A stretch of 64,000 bases of DNA from Mycolicibacterium chlorophenolicum (lineage in GTDB: Bacteria > Actinomycetota > Actinomycetes > Mycobacteriales > Mycobacteriaceae), in the NCBI RefSeq assembly GCF_001044235.1, contig NZ_JYNL01000069.1, forward strand, positions 25,321 to 89,320, written 5' to 3'. Positions 24,491 to 32,894 of this stretch are shown here, in pieces. The first letter of the stretch is position 1, and every line of letters starts with the position of its first letter. The notes under the pieces were generated by a model. That model had not been told where the DNA came from and made no database searches. It was given only the letters and a program-made list of their open reading frames with translations. A program made the translations under genes and the position numbers.

Positions 24491-25420
24491 TCAGAAATAC
24501 CCCTCGCGCTTGCGGTCTTCCATCCCGGCTTCGGAGATCCGGTCATCGGCACGGGTCGCGCCCCGCTCGGTCAGCCGGGACACCGCCGTCTCGGCGATGA
24601 CCTCGCTGACCGTCGCCGCAGCCGACTCGACGCAGCCGGTGCAGGTGACGTCACCGACGGTGCGGAACCGCACGGTCTTCTCGACCACCTGCTCGTCCTT
24701 GCGGGGCTGCAGGAACTTGTGCACCGCCAGCAGCATCCCGTCGCGCTCGAACACCTTGCGCTGATGCGCGTAGTAGATCGACGGGAGCTTGATCTTCTCG
24801 GCGCCGATGTAGGACCAGATGTCGAACTCGGTCCAGTTGGACAGCGGGAACGCGCGGATGTGCTCGCCCTTGCGGTGCCTGCCGTTGTAGAGGCTCCACA
24901 GCTCGGGCCGCTGGTTCTTCGGGTCCCACTGGCCGAACTCGTCGCGGAAGCTGAACACCCGCTCCTTGGCGCGGGCCTTCTCCTCGTCGCGGCGCGCGCC
25001 GCCGAACGCGGCGTCGAACTTGTTCTCCCGGATGGCGCGCAACAGCGTGAACGTCTGCATCGGGTTGCGCGACGGGATCGTCTCGACCACCCGGCCGGCG
25101 TCGATGTCGTCCTGCACCTTCGCCACCACCAGGCGCACGCCCGACTCGGCGACCAGCTCGTCGCGCGCCTGCAGCACCTCGTCGAAGTTGTGGCCGGTGT
25201 CGACGTGCATCACCGGGAACGGCAGCCGGCCGGGCCGGAACGCCTTGATCGCCAGGTGCAGCATGACGATGGAGTCCTTGCCGCCCGAGAACAGCAGCAC
25301 CGGACGCTCGAATTCGGCGGCCACCTCCCGGATGATGTGGATCGCCTCGGCCTCCAGCGCGCGCAGGTGGCTCAGCTCGTAGCGCCCCGCGGTGGGGGCG
25401 ATCTGTTCGGTCGCGGTCAT
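24491..25420 (-). CDS. cysD: Sulfate adenylyltransferase small subunit CysD
   Basis: 309 aa from the second of two adjacent ATGs (25420), chosen because the GCAGGGA ribosome-binding sequence is better spaced to it than to 25423. ATP pyrophosphatase-fold enzyme: PP-loop SGGKDSIVMLHLAIKAF, VDTGHNFDEV, and AAFGGARRDEEKARAK. Forms the ATP sulfurylase complex with CysNC to activate sulfate. It is the first gene of the sulfur cluster after canA, the same order as in M. tuberculosis. An inverted repeat lies just upstream. Confidence 0.95.
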   Translation of the reverse strand: MTATEQIAPTAGRYELSHLRALEAEAIHIIREVAAEFERPVLLFSGGKDSIVMLHLAIKAFRPGRLPFPVMHVDTGHNFDEVLQARDELVAESGVRLVVAKVQDDIDAGRVVETIPSRNPMQTFTLLRAIRENKFDAAFGGARRDEEKARAKERVFSFRDEFGQWDPKNQRPELWSLYNGRHRKGEHIRAFPLSNWTEFDIWSYIGAEKIKLPSIYYAHQRKVFERDGMLLAVHKFLQPRKDEQVVEKTVRFRTVGDVTCTGCVESAAATVSEVIAETAVSRLTERGATRADDRISEAGMEDRKREGYF

Positions 25421-25436
25421 CATTTCCCTGCAAAGT

Positions 25437-25451
25437 TGGTTGATTTGACCA
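25437..25451. promoter_or_regulatory. Inverted repeat TGGT-N7-ACCA in front of cysD
   Basis: TGGT (25437-25440) and ACCA (25448-25451) flank an AT-rich 7-nt centre (TGATTTG), about 17-31 nt upstream of the cysD start, in a locally AT-rich stretch of an otherwise GC-rich region. A site for the nearby Rrf2 regulator is possible but speculative. The rest of the 25424-25575 gap shows no gene or recognisable riboswitch. Confidence 0.3.
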
Positions 25452-25575
25452 GATTTACGATCATCAACGGGGAATGTAGCCGCCGACCGGCGGATGTGTC
25501 AACGGTGAGCGCGAGTGTGAGTGCTGCGCACGCGAGACCGGCCCCAGGCGTCCCCGAGGCCCACAGTCGCGTCGG

Positions 25576-26067
25576 CTACAGCGTGACTTCGTCCAACTTG
25601 CCGGTCGCGACGTCGAACACGAAACCGCGCAGCGACTCGTGCTTGGTGACGAACGGGCTGGCCTCGATGCGGCGCAGCGACTGCCGGACGTCCTCGGCGA
25701 GATCACCGAACGATTCGGCGGCCCACTCCGGCTTGATGCCGGTCTCCTCCTGGATGGCGCGTTTGAACTCGTCGTCGGTGAAGGTCAGCATGCCGCAGTC
25801 GGTGTGGTGGATCAGGATGATCTCCCGGGTGCCGAGCAGACGCTGGCTGATCGCCAGCGAGCGGATCTCGTCGTCGGTGACGACGCCGCCGGCGTTGCGG
25901 ATGACGTGCGCCTCGCCGTCGGAGAGCCCGAGGACGCGGTACACGTCGAGCCGCGCGTCCATGCAGGCGACCACCGCGACGTGCTTGCTGGGCGGCAGCG
26001 GCAGCGGGCCGGAGAACGCTTTCGCGTACTCCTCGTTGTTCTTCAGGTACTCGTCTGTCACCGACAT
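25576..26067 (-). CDS. canA: Beta-class carbonic anhydrase
   Basis: 163 aa from the ATG at 26067; a start 10 codons earlier is less likely. Interconverts CO2 and bicarbonate using Zn2+. Ligand set by counting: Cys35 and Asp37 in VACMDARLD, His88 and Cys91 in IHHTDCGM, the arrangement of type II beta enzymes where Asp can occupy the metal. The 163-aa length and location next to cysD match M. tuberculosis CanA (Rv1284). Same strand as cysD, about 150 nt upstream. Confidence 0.93.
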   Translation of the reverse strand: MSVTDEYLKNNEEYAKAFSGPLPLPPSKHVAVVACMDARLDVYRVLGLSDGEAHVIRNAGGVVTDDEIRSLAISQRLLGTREIILIHHTDCGMLTFTDDEFKRAIQEETGIKPEWAAESFGDLAEDVRQSLRRIEASPFVTKHESLRGFVFDVATGKLDEVTL

Positions 26068-26115
26068 GGCGCGACCGTAGGGGGACGGCCGCGCCATGTC
26101 ACGGGTAAGAATCAG

Positions 26116-26208
26116 TCAGCGCGCAAGGTCTCGCGGCGAGTGTGAAGGTGCCTTCACGCTGGACGCCCAGCGTGACGACACCTTCACGCTCGGTCAGCGC
26201 GCGAGGTC
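26116..26208. repeat. 54-nt palindrome flanked by 15-bp direct repeats at a gene 3' end
   Basis: At 26138-26191, arms of 25 nt pair with three mismatches around the 4-nt centre ACGC; each arm contains GTGAAGGTG and CACGCTGG-type blocks. The palindrome is bordered by near-identical 15-mers: TCAGCGCGCAAGGTC (26116-26130) and TCAGCGCGCGAGGTC (26194-26208), 14 of 15 matching. The second copy is the last codons and stop of the GT39 gene. A flanking duplication of this kind looks like an insertion footprint. It may also act as a terminator for the glycosyltransferase operon. Confidence 0.7.
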
Positions 26209-28086
26209 GTAGACCGTGGTGCCGCCGACGTCCATCGGGGTGAAGGTCTTCTCGACCCACGCGGTGATCTCCGCCGCCGCGCCGGAGTCGCCGCCCGGGC
26301 CGCGGTGTCCGCCGGCGATGAAGTAGCGCACCTGCCCGTCGGCCACATAGGCCTGGAACTGCGCCAACGTAGGCGAGTTGTCGCTGCCGGTGAAGCCGCC
26401 GATCGCCATCACCGAGGTGCCCGTCTGCAACTCCAGGCTGCCCGCGGTCATGGAGCCCACACTGGCCGCGGCCCAGCGATTGTCGGTCGCCTTCACGAGG
26501 TTCTGCAGTGCGGTGTTCTCGGAGACCGCCTTCCCGAAGCCGCCGGGGCCACCGGGGCCGCCGAGGCCGCCCTGGCCGCCCGGGCCGCCGAAGCCGAAGT
26601 CGGCGTGGGCAGCCGCCGGGCCCGCCATGGCGCCCGGCCCGCTGGGGGCGTGCGCCGCGGTTTCGATCGCGTACGCCGCCGACCCGGCACCGCCGAGCAG
26701 GATGGCCGCGGCGGCCACCGCGACGGTGAGCCGGCCGAGCCGGTGCACACCGGCGGCGATGATCGCGGCCACGATGATCGAACCGACCAGCACCACCCAC
26801 CGCAGCCACGGCTGCCAGTCGGGAGCCCGGTCGAGCAGGATGAACGACCACACCCCGGTGACCGCCGACATCGCGGCCAGCACCGCGCGCGACGCCCAGA
26901 ACCGCCTGCCGCGCCACAGTTCGGTCACGCAGATGCCGACCAGCGCCGCCACCGCGGGCGCCAGCGCCAGCGTGTAGTACGGGTGGATCGTCCCGTCCAT
27001 GAAGCTGAAGACGACGGCGGTGACCAGCAACCATCCGCCCCACAGCAGCAGGCTCGCGCGGACGGCCGCCGTCCGGGCGGTGCGGCGGGTGAACCACAGG
27101 CCGACGAGAAGTCCGATCAGCGCGGCGGGCAGCAGCCACGACGCCTCGGCGCCGAACGACGCCCCGAACATGCGGCCGATGCCGGGCTCACCGCCGAAGA
27201 ACAGGGCCGCTCCCCCACCGGGGCGATCGCCTCCGCCGGGCATCCCCCCTTCGCGGCCCATCACGCGCTGAATCCCGTTGTAGCCCAGCGCGAGTTGCAA
27301 CAGACTGTTGTCCGTTGAGCCGCCGATGTAGGGCCGCGAGTCGGCGGGCCACAGGCTCACCAGCGCCAGGAACGGGCCCGCGGTCGCGATCATCGCGGCC
27401 GCCCCCGCAGCCAGCTTGCCGACCCGGGGCCAGAACGCGACCGGCGCGGCGACCAGGAACGCCAGCGCCAGACCGGGCACCACGAGAAACGCCTGCAGCA
27501 TCTTGGTCAGGAACGCGAAGCCGAGCACCACACCGGCGCCCACCACCCAGCGCGTGCCGCCGGTCTCGATCGCCCGCACCATCAGGTACGCGGCCACCAC
27601 GAGCAGCAGCACCAACAGCGCATCGGGGTTGTTGTACCGGAACATCGAGGCCGCCACCGGCGTGACCGCCAGCGCCAAGCCCGCGAGCAGGCCCGCACCG
27701 GGACCGCTGACCCGACGCACCGCGGCGTAGAGGACGCCGACGGACGCCACGCCCATCAGGGCCTGGGGCAGCAGCATCGTGAACGGGCTGAAGCCGAAAA
27801 GCCTGCCGGACAGAGCCATCACCCAGATGGCGGCGGGCGGCTTGTCGACGGTGATCGCGTTGCCCGCGTCCAGCGAGCCGAACAACCATGCCTTCCAGCT
27901 CTGGGTGCCGGCCTGCGCGGCGGCGGCGTAGAAGTCGTTGGCCCAGCCCGAGGAGCCCAGGCCCCACAGGTAGAGCACCGCGGTGCCGGCCAGCAGCGCC
28001 ACCAGGCCGGCACGTGTCCAGCGGTTCGACCGCTCGGGCGGAGGGGCGGACGTGGTGCTCACCGGGGTGTCAGCGGTGAGAGTCAT
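26194..28086 (-). CDS. GT39-family (PMT/ArnT-like) membrane glycosyltransferase, copy A
   Basis: 630 aa with about 10-12 transmembrane helices. GT-C features: an acidic residue in the first periplasmic loop (GSSGWANDFYAAAAQAG), NAITVDKPPAAIWVM, and FLTKMLQAFL. A Gly-rich linker (GFGGPGGQGGLGGPGGPGG, near 510) leads to a C-terminal soluble domain (about 530-630). Such enzymes move a sugar from a polyprenyl-phosphate carrier onto envelope glycans or proteins outside the membrane. The start overlaps the preceding GT2/GtrA gene by 4 nt. Clearly paralogous to copy B at 29393. Acceptor and sugar are unknown. Confidence 0.88.
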   Translation of the reverse strand: MTLTADTPVSTTSAPPPERSNRWTRAGLVALLAGTAVLYLWGLGSSGWANDFYAAAAQAGTQSWKAWLFGSLDAGNAITVDKPPAAIWVMALSGRLFGFSPFTMLLPQALMGVASVGVLYAAVRRVSGPGAGLLAGLALAVTPVAASMFRYNNPDALLVLLLVVAAYLMVRAIETGGTRWVVGAGVVLGFAFLTKMLQAFLVVPGLALAFLVAAPVAFWPRVGKLAAGAAAMIATAGPFLALVSLWPADSRPYIGGSTDNSLLQLALGYNGIQRVMGREGGMPGGGDRPGGGAALFFGGEPGIGRMFGASFGAEASWLLPAALIGLLVGLWFTRRTARTAAVRASLLLWGGWLLVTAVVFSFMDGTIHPYYTLALAPAVAALVGICVTELWRGRRFWASRAVLAAMSAVTGVWSFILLDRAPDWQPWLRWVVLVGSIIVAAIIAAGVHRLGRLTVAVAAAAILLGGAGSAAYAIETAAHAPSGPGAMAGPAAAHADFGFGGPGGQGGLGGPGGPGGFGKAVSENTALQNLVKATDNRWAAASVGSMTAGSLELQTGTSVMAIGGFTGSDNSPTLAQFQAYVADGQVRYFIAGGHRGPGGDSGAAAEITAWVEKTFTPMDVGGTTVYDLAR

Positions 28087-29396
28087 CGGGCGATTCCTTC
28101 TGTGACGGTGCGGCGCGGGTGGAAGACCCAGCCACGCAGCAGGACGAAGCGGACCACGGTGGCGAGCAGATTGGCCGCGACGAGCACGGCGAGCTCGACC
28201 ATGCGGTGGGGTGCCGCAGCGGTGGCGTGCAGCAGGCTCAGGGCTCCGCTGGTGATGGTCAGGGCGATGCCGAAGACCAGCAGCCCCTCGAGATGATGCC
28301 GGGCCAGCCGGGCACGCCCGGCGACTCCGAAGGTGAAGCGACGGTTGGCCGCGGTGTTCCCGACGGCGGTGAGCAGCAGCGCGAACAGGTTCGCCAGCTG
28401 CGCGCCGACGGCGCCCTGCAGCAGGACGAACAGCAGCACGTAGGCCGCGGTGGAGGCGACGCCGACCGCACCGAACCGCACCACCTGCCGCAACAGTGAG
28501 CTGGGCGGTGCCGATTCACGAGACGAACCCAGTTGCGCCGCAATGGTGTTCACCGGGATGGCGCCGGTAGCGAAGCCCCGCAGCAGCCGGCCGATGCCCC
28601 GCAGGTCGGCTGCGGCCGTCGCCACGATGTCGACGCGGCTGTCGGGGTCGTCGACCCAGTCGACGGGCACCTCGTGGATGCGCAGACCGCTGCGCTCGGC
28701 GAGCACCAGCAGCTCGGTGTCGAAGAACCAGCCGGTGTCCTCCACGTGCGGCAGCAGGCGTGCCGCCACGTCGGCGCGGATGGCCTTGAATCCGCACTGC
28801 GCATCCGAGAAGCCGGCCGACAGCGTGGATTTCAGGATGAAGTTGTAGCAGCGGGAGATGATCTCCCGCTTCGGGCCGCGGGTCACCTGCGCGCCGCGTG
28901 CCAGCCGGGTGCCGATCGCCAGGTCGGAGTGCCCTGAGATCAGCGGGGCCACCAGCGGTCCCAGCGCGGCGAGGTCGGTCGAGAGGTCGACGTCGGTGTA
29001 GACGAGCACGGCCGCGTCGGAGGTCGACCACACGTGGTGCAACGCGCGGCCGCGGCCCTTCTGCTCGAGGCGCACGACCCGCACGTCGGTCAGCTCCGCG
29101 GCCAGCGCCGCGGCGATACGCGGGGTGTCGTCGGTGCTGGCGTTGTCGGCGATCGTGATCCGCGCCGGGAACGGCACCGCGTCGCGCAGGTAGCGGTGCA
29201 GCCGGCGCACCGAGGCGGACAGCGCCACCTGTTCGTTGTAGACGGGAACGACGACGTCCAGCACGGGCGCCCCGGTGGCGCGCGCGGTCCGCGCGGCATG
29301 CGGTCGGCGTTCGAACGGAATTCGGCCGCAACGTGTCTCGGCCACGAGCTCGATGTCTGTCATGACGTCCATGGTCGGCCGCGCAGGTGTGCTCAT
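28083..29396 (-). CDS. Bifunctional GT2 polyprenyl-phosphate glycosyltransferase fused to GtrA-type membrane domain
   Basis: 437 aa. Residues about 45-285 form a GT-A domain with VLDVVVPVYNEQVAL, DNASTDDTP and a YTDVDLS metal motif (DxD-like), followed by the QCGFKAIRADVA acceptor-loop motif of DPM1-type enzymes. Residues about 300-430 form four GtrA helices (VRFGAVGVASTAAYVLLF, NRRFTFG). The product should load a sugar on polyprenyl phosphate and help flip it. It lies between the two GT39 genes with 4-nt ATGA overlaps at both ends, so it most likely makes their donor. Confidence 0.9.
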   Translation of the reverse strand: MSTPARPTMDVMTDIELVAETRCGRIPFERRPHAARTARATGAPVLDVVVPVYNEQVALSASVRRLHRYLRDAVPFPARITIADNASTDDTPRIAAALAAELTDVRVVRLEQKGRGRALHHVWSTSDAAVLVYTDVDLSTDLAALGPLVAPLISGHSDLAIGTRLARGAQVTRGPKREIISRCYNFILKSTLSAGFSDAQCGFKAIRADVAARLLPHVEDTGWFFDTELLVLAERSGLRIHEVPVDWVDDPDSRVDIVATAAADLRGIGRLLRGFATGAIPVNTIAAQLGSSRESAPPSSLLRQVVRFGAVGVASTAAYVLLFVLLQGAVGAQLANLFALLLTAVGNTAANRRFTFGVAGRARLARHHLEGLLVFGIALTITSGALSLLHATAAAPHRMVELAVLVAANLLATVVRFVLLRGWVFHPRRTVTEGIAR

Positions 29397-31252
29397 CGTT
29401 GGCCCGCGCTATGCGCCGGCTGTGAGATGTCGGCGGTCAGGTCGTAGATGACCGTGCCGTCGACGGTCTGGGCCGGGAAGTGCGCGTCGACCCAGTTCCG
29501 GATCGCGACCGACTCCTTCGCCTCGCTGGCGTCGGAGCGACCCATCGTCATCACCCGGCCCTGGATGAAGTAGTGGATCCGGCCCTCCGACACGGCACGG
29601 ACGAACTGGTCGAGCGTCGGCGAGGGATCGGTGCCGTTGAACCCGCCCACCGCCATCACCGGTGCGCCGGTGGCCAGTTGGTAGCCGGCGGCGTTGTTGG
29701 ACCCGACCACCGCGGCGGCCCAGGTGAAGCGGCCGGCGTCGGCGGAGAGCACCCTGATCAGGTCGGGCCGCGGCGTCGGTGAGCTCAACAGCCCACCGCC
29801 GCTGAAACCGCCGCCGCGCGCGGGGCCCACCGACGGGAGCGCGCCGCTGTGCGGGGTCGCTGCGGTGGCCACCGCGTACGCGGCGGGCGCGGCCAGACAC
29901 GACACGACGGCCACGCCCGCGACGACGCGCGCGGCGACCGGACCCAGCCGACCCGCGACGAGGATCAGTGCCGCGGCTCCCACACCGCCGACCGCGACGG
30001 CCGCCCGCAGCCACGGCATCCAGTCCGCGGTGCGGGACAGCAGTTGCGCGGCGAGCACCACCGTGACCACGACCGTGCCTGCCAGCGCCGTCGCCGCGCG
30101 GATGTCGGTTCGGTTGCGCCACAACAACGTTGCGCCGATGCCGATGCCGGCGGCGATCGCGGGCGCGAGCGCCACGGTGTAATAGGGGTGCACGATGCCG
30201 TTCATGAAGCTGAACACCACGGCGGTGACGGCCAGCCACCCGCCCCACAGCACGAGCGCCGCGCGGGTGGGGTCGGTGCGGGGAGCGCGCCGGGTGAGTA
30301 CGACCCCGGCGGCGATGCAGATCGCCGCGGCGGGCAGCAGCCACCCGATGTCGGCGCCCATCCCGTAGCCGAGCAGCCGGCCCCACCCGACGTCGTGATT
30401 GAGGTTGCCCAGCCCGCCGGGTTCATTGCCGGTGAGCCGGCCGACACCGTTGTAGCCCAGGGCCAGTTCGACGATGCTGTTGTGCTGCGAGCCGCCGATG
30501 TAGGGCCGGGCCGCGGCCGGCCAGAGCTCGACGAGCGCGACGTACCACCCGGCCGACACGACGACCGTGAGCGCCGCGACGACGGTGTCGAGGAGGCGTG
30601 TGCGCAGCGGCCGGTGCCCGGCGAGCAGGTAGGCCGCGGCGAGCGCCGGCAGCACGAGGAGCGCCTGCAGCATCTTCGCCAGGAAGCCGAACCCGACGGC
30701 CGCGCCCGCCGCGACCAGCCACCACCGGCTGGCGTCCTTCTCGCAGGCGCGCTGCGTGCAGTAGGCGGAGACAACGAGCATCAGCACCAGCAGTGCGTCG
30801 GGGTTGTTGAAGCGGAACATCAGCGCCGCCACGGGCGTCAGCGCGAGGATCGCGCCGGCCAGCAGGCCGGCCCCGGGCCCGAGCAGCCGGCACACGCCGG
30901 CGTAGATCAGCGCCACCGCCGCCACGCCCATCAGCGCCTGGGGCACCAGCATGCTCCAGGGGTTGAAGCCGAACAGCCGCGCCGAGAGGTCCATCACCCA
31001 CAGCGCCGCGGGGGTCTTGTCGACGGTGATCGCGTTGGCCGCATCGCTGGAGCCGAACAGCATCGCGGTGGCATCGGTGGAACCGGCCTGCACCGCGGCG
31101 GCGTAGAACGCGTTGGCCCACTTCGAGGCGCCGAGGTCCCACAGGTACAGCACGGCGGTGCCGATCAGCAGCGCGACCAGGGCGGGCGAGCAGACGCGAC
31201 CTCGTGCTCCTGCGGCCCGGATCGGCCGAGTTCGCGTCTGCTCGGCCGACAT
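29393..31252 (-). CDS. GT39-family membrane glycosyltransferase, copy B
   Basis: About 619 aa from the ATG at 31252; a GTG at 31330 would give 645 aa and overlap the kinase gene, and neither has a strong ribosome-binding site. Same architecture as copy A: LYLWDLGASKWANAFYAAAV, NAITVDKTPAALWVM, FLAKMLQALLV, NGIVHPYYTVALAPAIAAG, then a Gly/Ser linker and a C-terminal soluble domain (FTWAAAVVGSNNAAGYQLATG). Two non-identical GT39 paralogues around one donor synthase suggest two acceptors or a two-step modification. Confidence 0.88.
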   Translation of the reverse strand: MSAEQTRTRPIRAAGARGRVCSPALVALLIGTAVLYLWDLGASKWANAFYAAAVQAGSTDATAMLFGSSDAANAITVDKTPAALWVMDLSARLFGFNPWSMLVPQALMGVAAVALIYAGVCRLLGPGAGLLAGAILALTPVAALMFRFNNPDALLVLMLVVSAYCTQRACEKDASRWWLVAAGAAVGFGFLAKMLQALLVLPALAAAYLLAGHRPLRTRLLDTVVAALTVVVSAGWYVALVELWPAAARPYIGGSQHNSIVELALGYNGVGRLTGNEPGGLGNLNHDVGWGRLLGYGMGADIGWLLPAAAICIAAGVVLTRRAPRTDPTRAALVLWGGWLAVTAVVFSFMNGIVHPYYTVALAPAIAAGIGIGATLLWRNRTDIRAATALAGTVVVTVVLAAQLLSRTADWMPWLRAAVAVGGVGAAALILVAGRLGPVAARVVAGVAVVSCLAAPAAYAVATAATPHSGALPSVGPARGGGFSGGGLLSSPTPRPDLIRVLSADAGRFTWAAAVVGSNNAAGYQLATGAPVMAVGGFNGTDPSPTLDQFVRAVSEGRIHYFIQGRVMTMGRSDASEAKESVAIRNWVDAHFPAQTVDGTVIYDLTADISQPAHSAGQR

Positions 31253-31286
31253 CAGCAAGGTCACAGGTCGATCATCGGCGGCCCCG

Positions 31287-32894
31287 CTAGGCCTCTGATG
31301 GGCCTCCGCTGTGCCTTGGCTGTGAATCACCGGGAAGCGTGACCACGAATTCCGTCCGGCCGGGCACGCTGTGCACGACGATCGTGCCCCCGTGCGCCCG
31401 CACCACCGCGGCCACGATGGCCAGACCCAGACCGGTGCTGCCGCCCCGCCGGGACCGCGACGAGTCCCCGCGCGCGAACCGCTCGAACACCTCCGGCTGC
31501 AGCCACACCGGAATCCCCGGGCCGTCGTCGAGCACCGTCAGCACGGCGGCACCGCGGTCGTCGACGGTCAGCGACGTCGTCACCGTCGTGCCGGGCGGGG
31601 TGTGGGTGCGGGCGTTGGCCAGCAGGTTGGCCAGCACCTGGTGCAGCCGCGCCTCGTCGCCGGGCACCGCGACCGGCTCGTCGGGCAGATCCAGTTCCCA
31701 CGTGTGGTCGGGGCCGGCGATGTGCGCGTCGCTGACGGTGTCGACGATCAGGCGGCTGAGGTCGACGGGCTCCCGCTCGAGCGGGCGGCCGGTGTCCAGC
31801 CGGGCCAGCAGCAGCATGTCCTCCACCAGGCGCGTCATCCGCTCGGTCTCCGACTCGACACGGCTCATCGCATGGGCGACGTCGTCGGGCAGTTCGTCGT
31901 GCTTGCGCTGCGCCAGTTCGGTGTAGCCGCGGATCGCGGCCAAAGGTGTGCGCAGCTCGTGGCTGGCGTCGGCGACGAACTGGCGCACCCGGGTCTCACT
32001 CGCGTGGCGCGCCGACAGCGCCCCGGCGATCCGGTCGAGCATCCGGTTCAGCGCGGAGCCCAGCTGCCCGACCTCGGTGTTCGCCGCGGCGGGATCGACC
32101 TTGACGATCGGGGTGGGCAACCGCACCTCACCGCGGTCGAGTTCGAGGTCGGCGACCTGCTGCGCTGCGGCCGAGACGCGGGCCAGCGGGGCGAGCTGAC
32201 GACGGATGATCACCACGCCGGCGGTGCCGGCGCCGACCAGCGCGACTGCGGCGACGATGCAGAAGATCGCCGCGACCCACAGCATGGTGTCGTCGACGTC
32301 GCTGGTCGGCAGCCCGGCGACGACGGACTGGCCGGGGTGGTGCGCGGGGAAGCTGACCACCCGGTAGCGGCCCAGGCCGTCGAGGTCGACGGTGACGGGG
32401 CGTTCGTCGGCCGGCAGTTCGGCGAGCTGCGCGGCCGCGGCGGCGGGGATCGCGGCGCGGGCGCCGTCGGTGGTGATCATCCCGGCGTCGAGCACCCGCC
32501 CGCCTGCGACGACGGCGCCGACGGTCAGGATGGCCTGCCCGGGCGCGTTGAGGAACTCCGGGCCGGGACCTTCGTTGTCGCGGATCATCAGGCGCCGCGA
32601 CGGCCGGGGCAGGGGCGGGTCCATCGTCCCGTCGGAGGTCCCGATGTCCGGCGGCGGCGGGGGCGGGCCGAACTGGTAGATCACCGACGAGCGCCTGCCC
32701 GCCTCGACCACCTGCTCGTCGAGCTGGTTCATCAGGAAGCGTTGCAGCGCGAACTCGGTCGCCAGGCCGATGCCGGCGCAGACCACGGCCAGCAGGACGA
32801 CCTGGGTGACGAGCAGCCGGGCGCGCAACGACCAGCTGCGCGGCGAGGCGATCACGCGCAGGCGCGACCGCTCAGCGCGCGGGCTTGAGGACAT
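31287..32894 (-). CDS. OmpR-type two-component sensor histidine kinase (TcrY-like)
   Basis: 535 aa from the ATG at 32894, 23 nt inside the regulator gene (a GTG at 32906 is possible). TM helix about 22-46, periplasmic domain with a run of Pro (GPPPPPPD) to about 200, second TM about 203-231, HAMP, then HisKA with acceptor His312 (VADASHELRTPLAAIRGY) and HATPase (NLLANARTHTPPG, VLDDGPGIP, GSTGLGLAIV). The partner response regulator is just upstream. The TcrY assignment rests on the TcrX-like partner. Followed by three glycosyltransferase genes in the same orientation. Confidence 0.9.
   Translation of the reverse strand: MSSSPRAERSRLRVIASPRSWSLRARLLVTQVVLLAVVCAGIGLATEFALQRFLMNQLDEQVVEAGRRSSVIYQFGPPPPPPDIGTSDGTMDPPLPRPSRRLMIRDNEGPGPEFLNAPGQAILTVGAVVAGGRVLDAGMITTDGARAAIPAAAAAQLAELPADERPVTVDLDGLGRYRVVSFPAHHPGQSVVAGLPTSDVDDTMLWVAAIFCIVAAVALVGAGTAGVVIIRRQLAPLARVSAAAQQVADLELDRGEVRLPTPIVKVDPAAANTEVGQLGSALNRMLDRIAGALSARHASETRVRQFVADASHELRTPLAAIRGYTELAQRKHDELPDDVAHAMSRVESETERMTRLVEDMLLLARLDTGRPLEREPVDLSRLIVDTVSDAHIAGPDHTWELDLPDEPVAVPGDEARLHQVLANLLANARTHTPPGTTVTTSLTVDDRGAAVLTVLDDGPGIPVWLQPEVFERFARGDSSRSRRGGSTGLGLAIVAAVVRAHGGTIVVHSVPGRTEFVVTLPGDSQPRHSGGPSEA

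Noticed and set aside
25424..25575. A SAM or other sulfur-related riboswitch before cysD
   Set aside because: Only a short inverted repeat is visible; no conserved riboswitch stems could be recognised in this stretch.
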